This document shows positions 63,681 through 64,000 of a DNA stretch of 64,000 bases, piece by piece. The notes beneath the pieces are model-generated. The model did no database searches. It saw only the letters and a list, made by a program, of their open reading frames with translations, and had not been told where the DNA came from. Both the position numbers and the translations under genes were made by a program. The stretch is taken from positions 124,001-188,000 of the forward strand of contig CAZRKC010000001.1 in assembly GCA_964600665.1 (NCBI GenBank), in the 5' to 3' direction. The first letter of the stretch is position 1; each line of letters opens with the position of its first letter. The stretch is from CAZRKC01 sp964600665 (GTDB lineage: Bacteria > Bacillota > SLNR01).

Positions 63681-64000
63681 ATTGCTGAAATCGAATCACA
63701 CCATCCATGATTGTCATCATGACTCGAATCTGTGTGATATCAGCGGGTTCTATATGCATGATATCACGATCCAAGACAACCAAGTCTGCAAATGTTCCCG
63801 GGCCGATATGGCCTTTGACTTTATCTTCAAACGTCGCATATGCAGCACCCGTTGTAAAACCTGCTATCGATTCACTGATTTTAAGCTTTTGATCTGGAAG
63901 CCAACCCTCCAATGGAAACCCGTTTTCATTTTGACGATTTACCGCTGCGTGAATCCCTCTCAGTGGGTTATACTCCTCAACTGGACTATCTGAACCAAAC
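63679..64000 (-). CDS. Amidohydrolase, YtcJ-like (C-terminal part, cut by window)
   Basis: Only the last 107 or so residues are visible; the frame stays open to the right edge. FGSDSPVEEYNPLRGIHAAV is typical of the late metal-site region of YtcJ-type amidohydrolases (the Asp after GS is the usual metal ligand), and the end is the small beta domain (GTFADLVVLDRDIM, VMMTIMDGVIRF). These enzymes hydrolyse amides or related bonds; substrate is unknown. The true start lies beyond the window. Confidence 0.88.
   Translation of the reverse strand, partial: FGSDSPVEEYNPLRGIHAAVNRQNENGFPLEGWLPDQKLKISESIAGFTTGAAYATFEDKVKGHIGPGTFADLVVLDRDIMHIEPADITQIRVMMTIMDGVIRFQQ

Noticed and set aside
1..64000. CRISPR arrays, prophage or insertion sequences
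   Set aside because: No regularly spaced repeats, transposase, integrase or phage structural gene was recognised anywhere in the window.

Overview
The window looks like chromosomal DNA of a fermentative, peptide- and amino-acid-using low-to-moderate-GC Bacillota (Firmicutes). The grounds are strong GGAGG-type ribosome binding sites, frequent GTG and TTG starts, consensus sigma-A promoters, the polA/coaE/lytic transglycosylase neighbourhood, PadR and BmrCD-type heterodimeric ABC genes, a ferredoxin-linked 2-oxoacid oxidoreductase and a GEMM-I c-di-GMP riboswitch. No phage, insertion sequence, CRISPR array or rRNA was recognised. Two tRNA-Leu genes (GAG, CAA) are present. Species cannot be named from the sequence.

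Layout. 1-6.1 kb: partial gamma-glutamyltransferase, threonine dehydratase, two small DUF1801-like proteins and an MFS exporter. 6.6-17.6 kb: housekeeping block with a class A PBP, tRNA-Leu, nicotinate phosphoribosyltransferase followed by a small membrane peptide gene, slt, coaE, an M20 amidohydrolase coupled to polA, and an ECF sigma factor with its membrane anti-sigma/DUF4349 partner. 17.6-26.2 kb: tandem duplicated MFS genes, tRNA-Leu, an Smr protein, and a padR-abc-abc multidrug operon with a visible PadR-type operator on its -10 box. 26.2-40 kb: a long run of leftward catabolic genes: VorA/VorB-like oxidoreductase, aminotransferase, M24 peptidase, FAH hydrolase, M20 deacylase, a divergent GcvPA/GcvPB-like pair, Zn-alcohol dehydrogenase, SDR and an anchored 5'-nucleotidase. 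40.4-41.5 kb: Thr-rich CAP-domain exported protein behind a c-di-GMP riboswitch. 41.5-45.4 kb: xylose operon xylA-xylB-galM, in which xylB is frameshifted by a 14-bp tandem duplication. 45.6-58.9 kb: flavin/Fe-S enoate reductase, membrane-anchored MsrAB, SagB-type nitroreductase, lipoprotein, frameshifted M28 peptidase, serpin lipoprotein, small unknowns, arginase and cysteine desulfidase. 59-64 kb: lgt, HD hydrolase, PurL-like protein with a cysteine cluster, AspT/YidE-type membrane protein, 3Fe-4S-type ferredoxin, mscL and a partial amidohydrolase.

How it fits together. Many genes release or deaminate amino acids (peptidases, deacylases, threonine dehydratase, arginase, cysteine desulfidase, aminotransferase) and one pair could oxidise the resulting 2-oxoacids with ferredoxin. 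Most interesting are the GcvP-like pair that has lost the signature glycine-decarboxylase motifs and has no gcvT or gcvH beside it, the c-di-GMP-controlled surface protein, the exactly reversible xylB duplication, and the PurL-like protein with a Cys cluster. All functions are inferred from reading translations; no database search was run.
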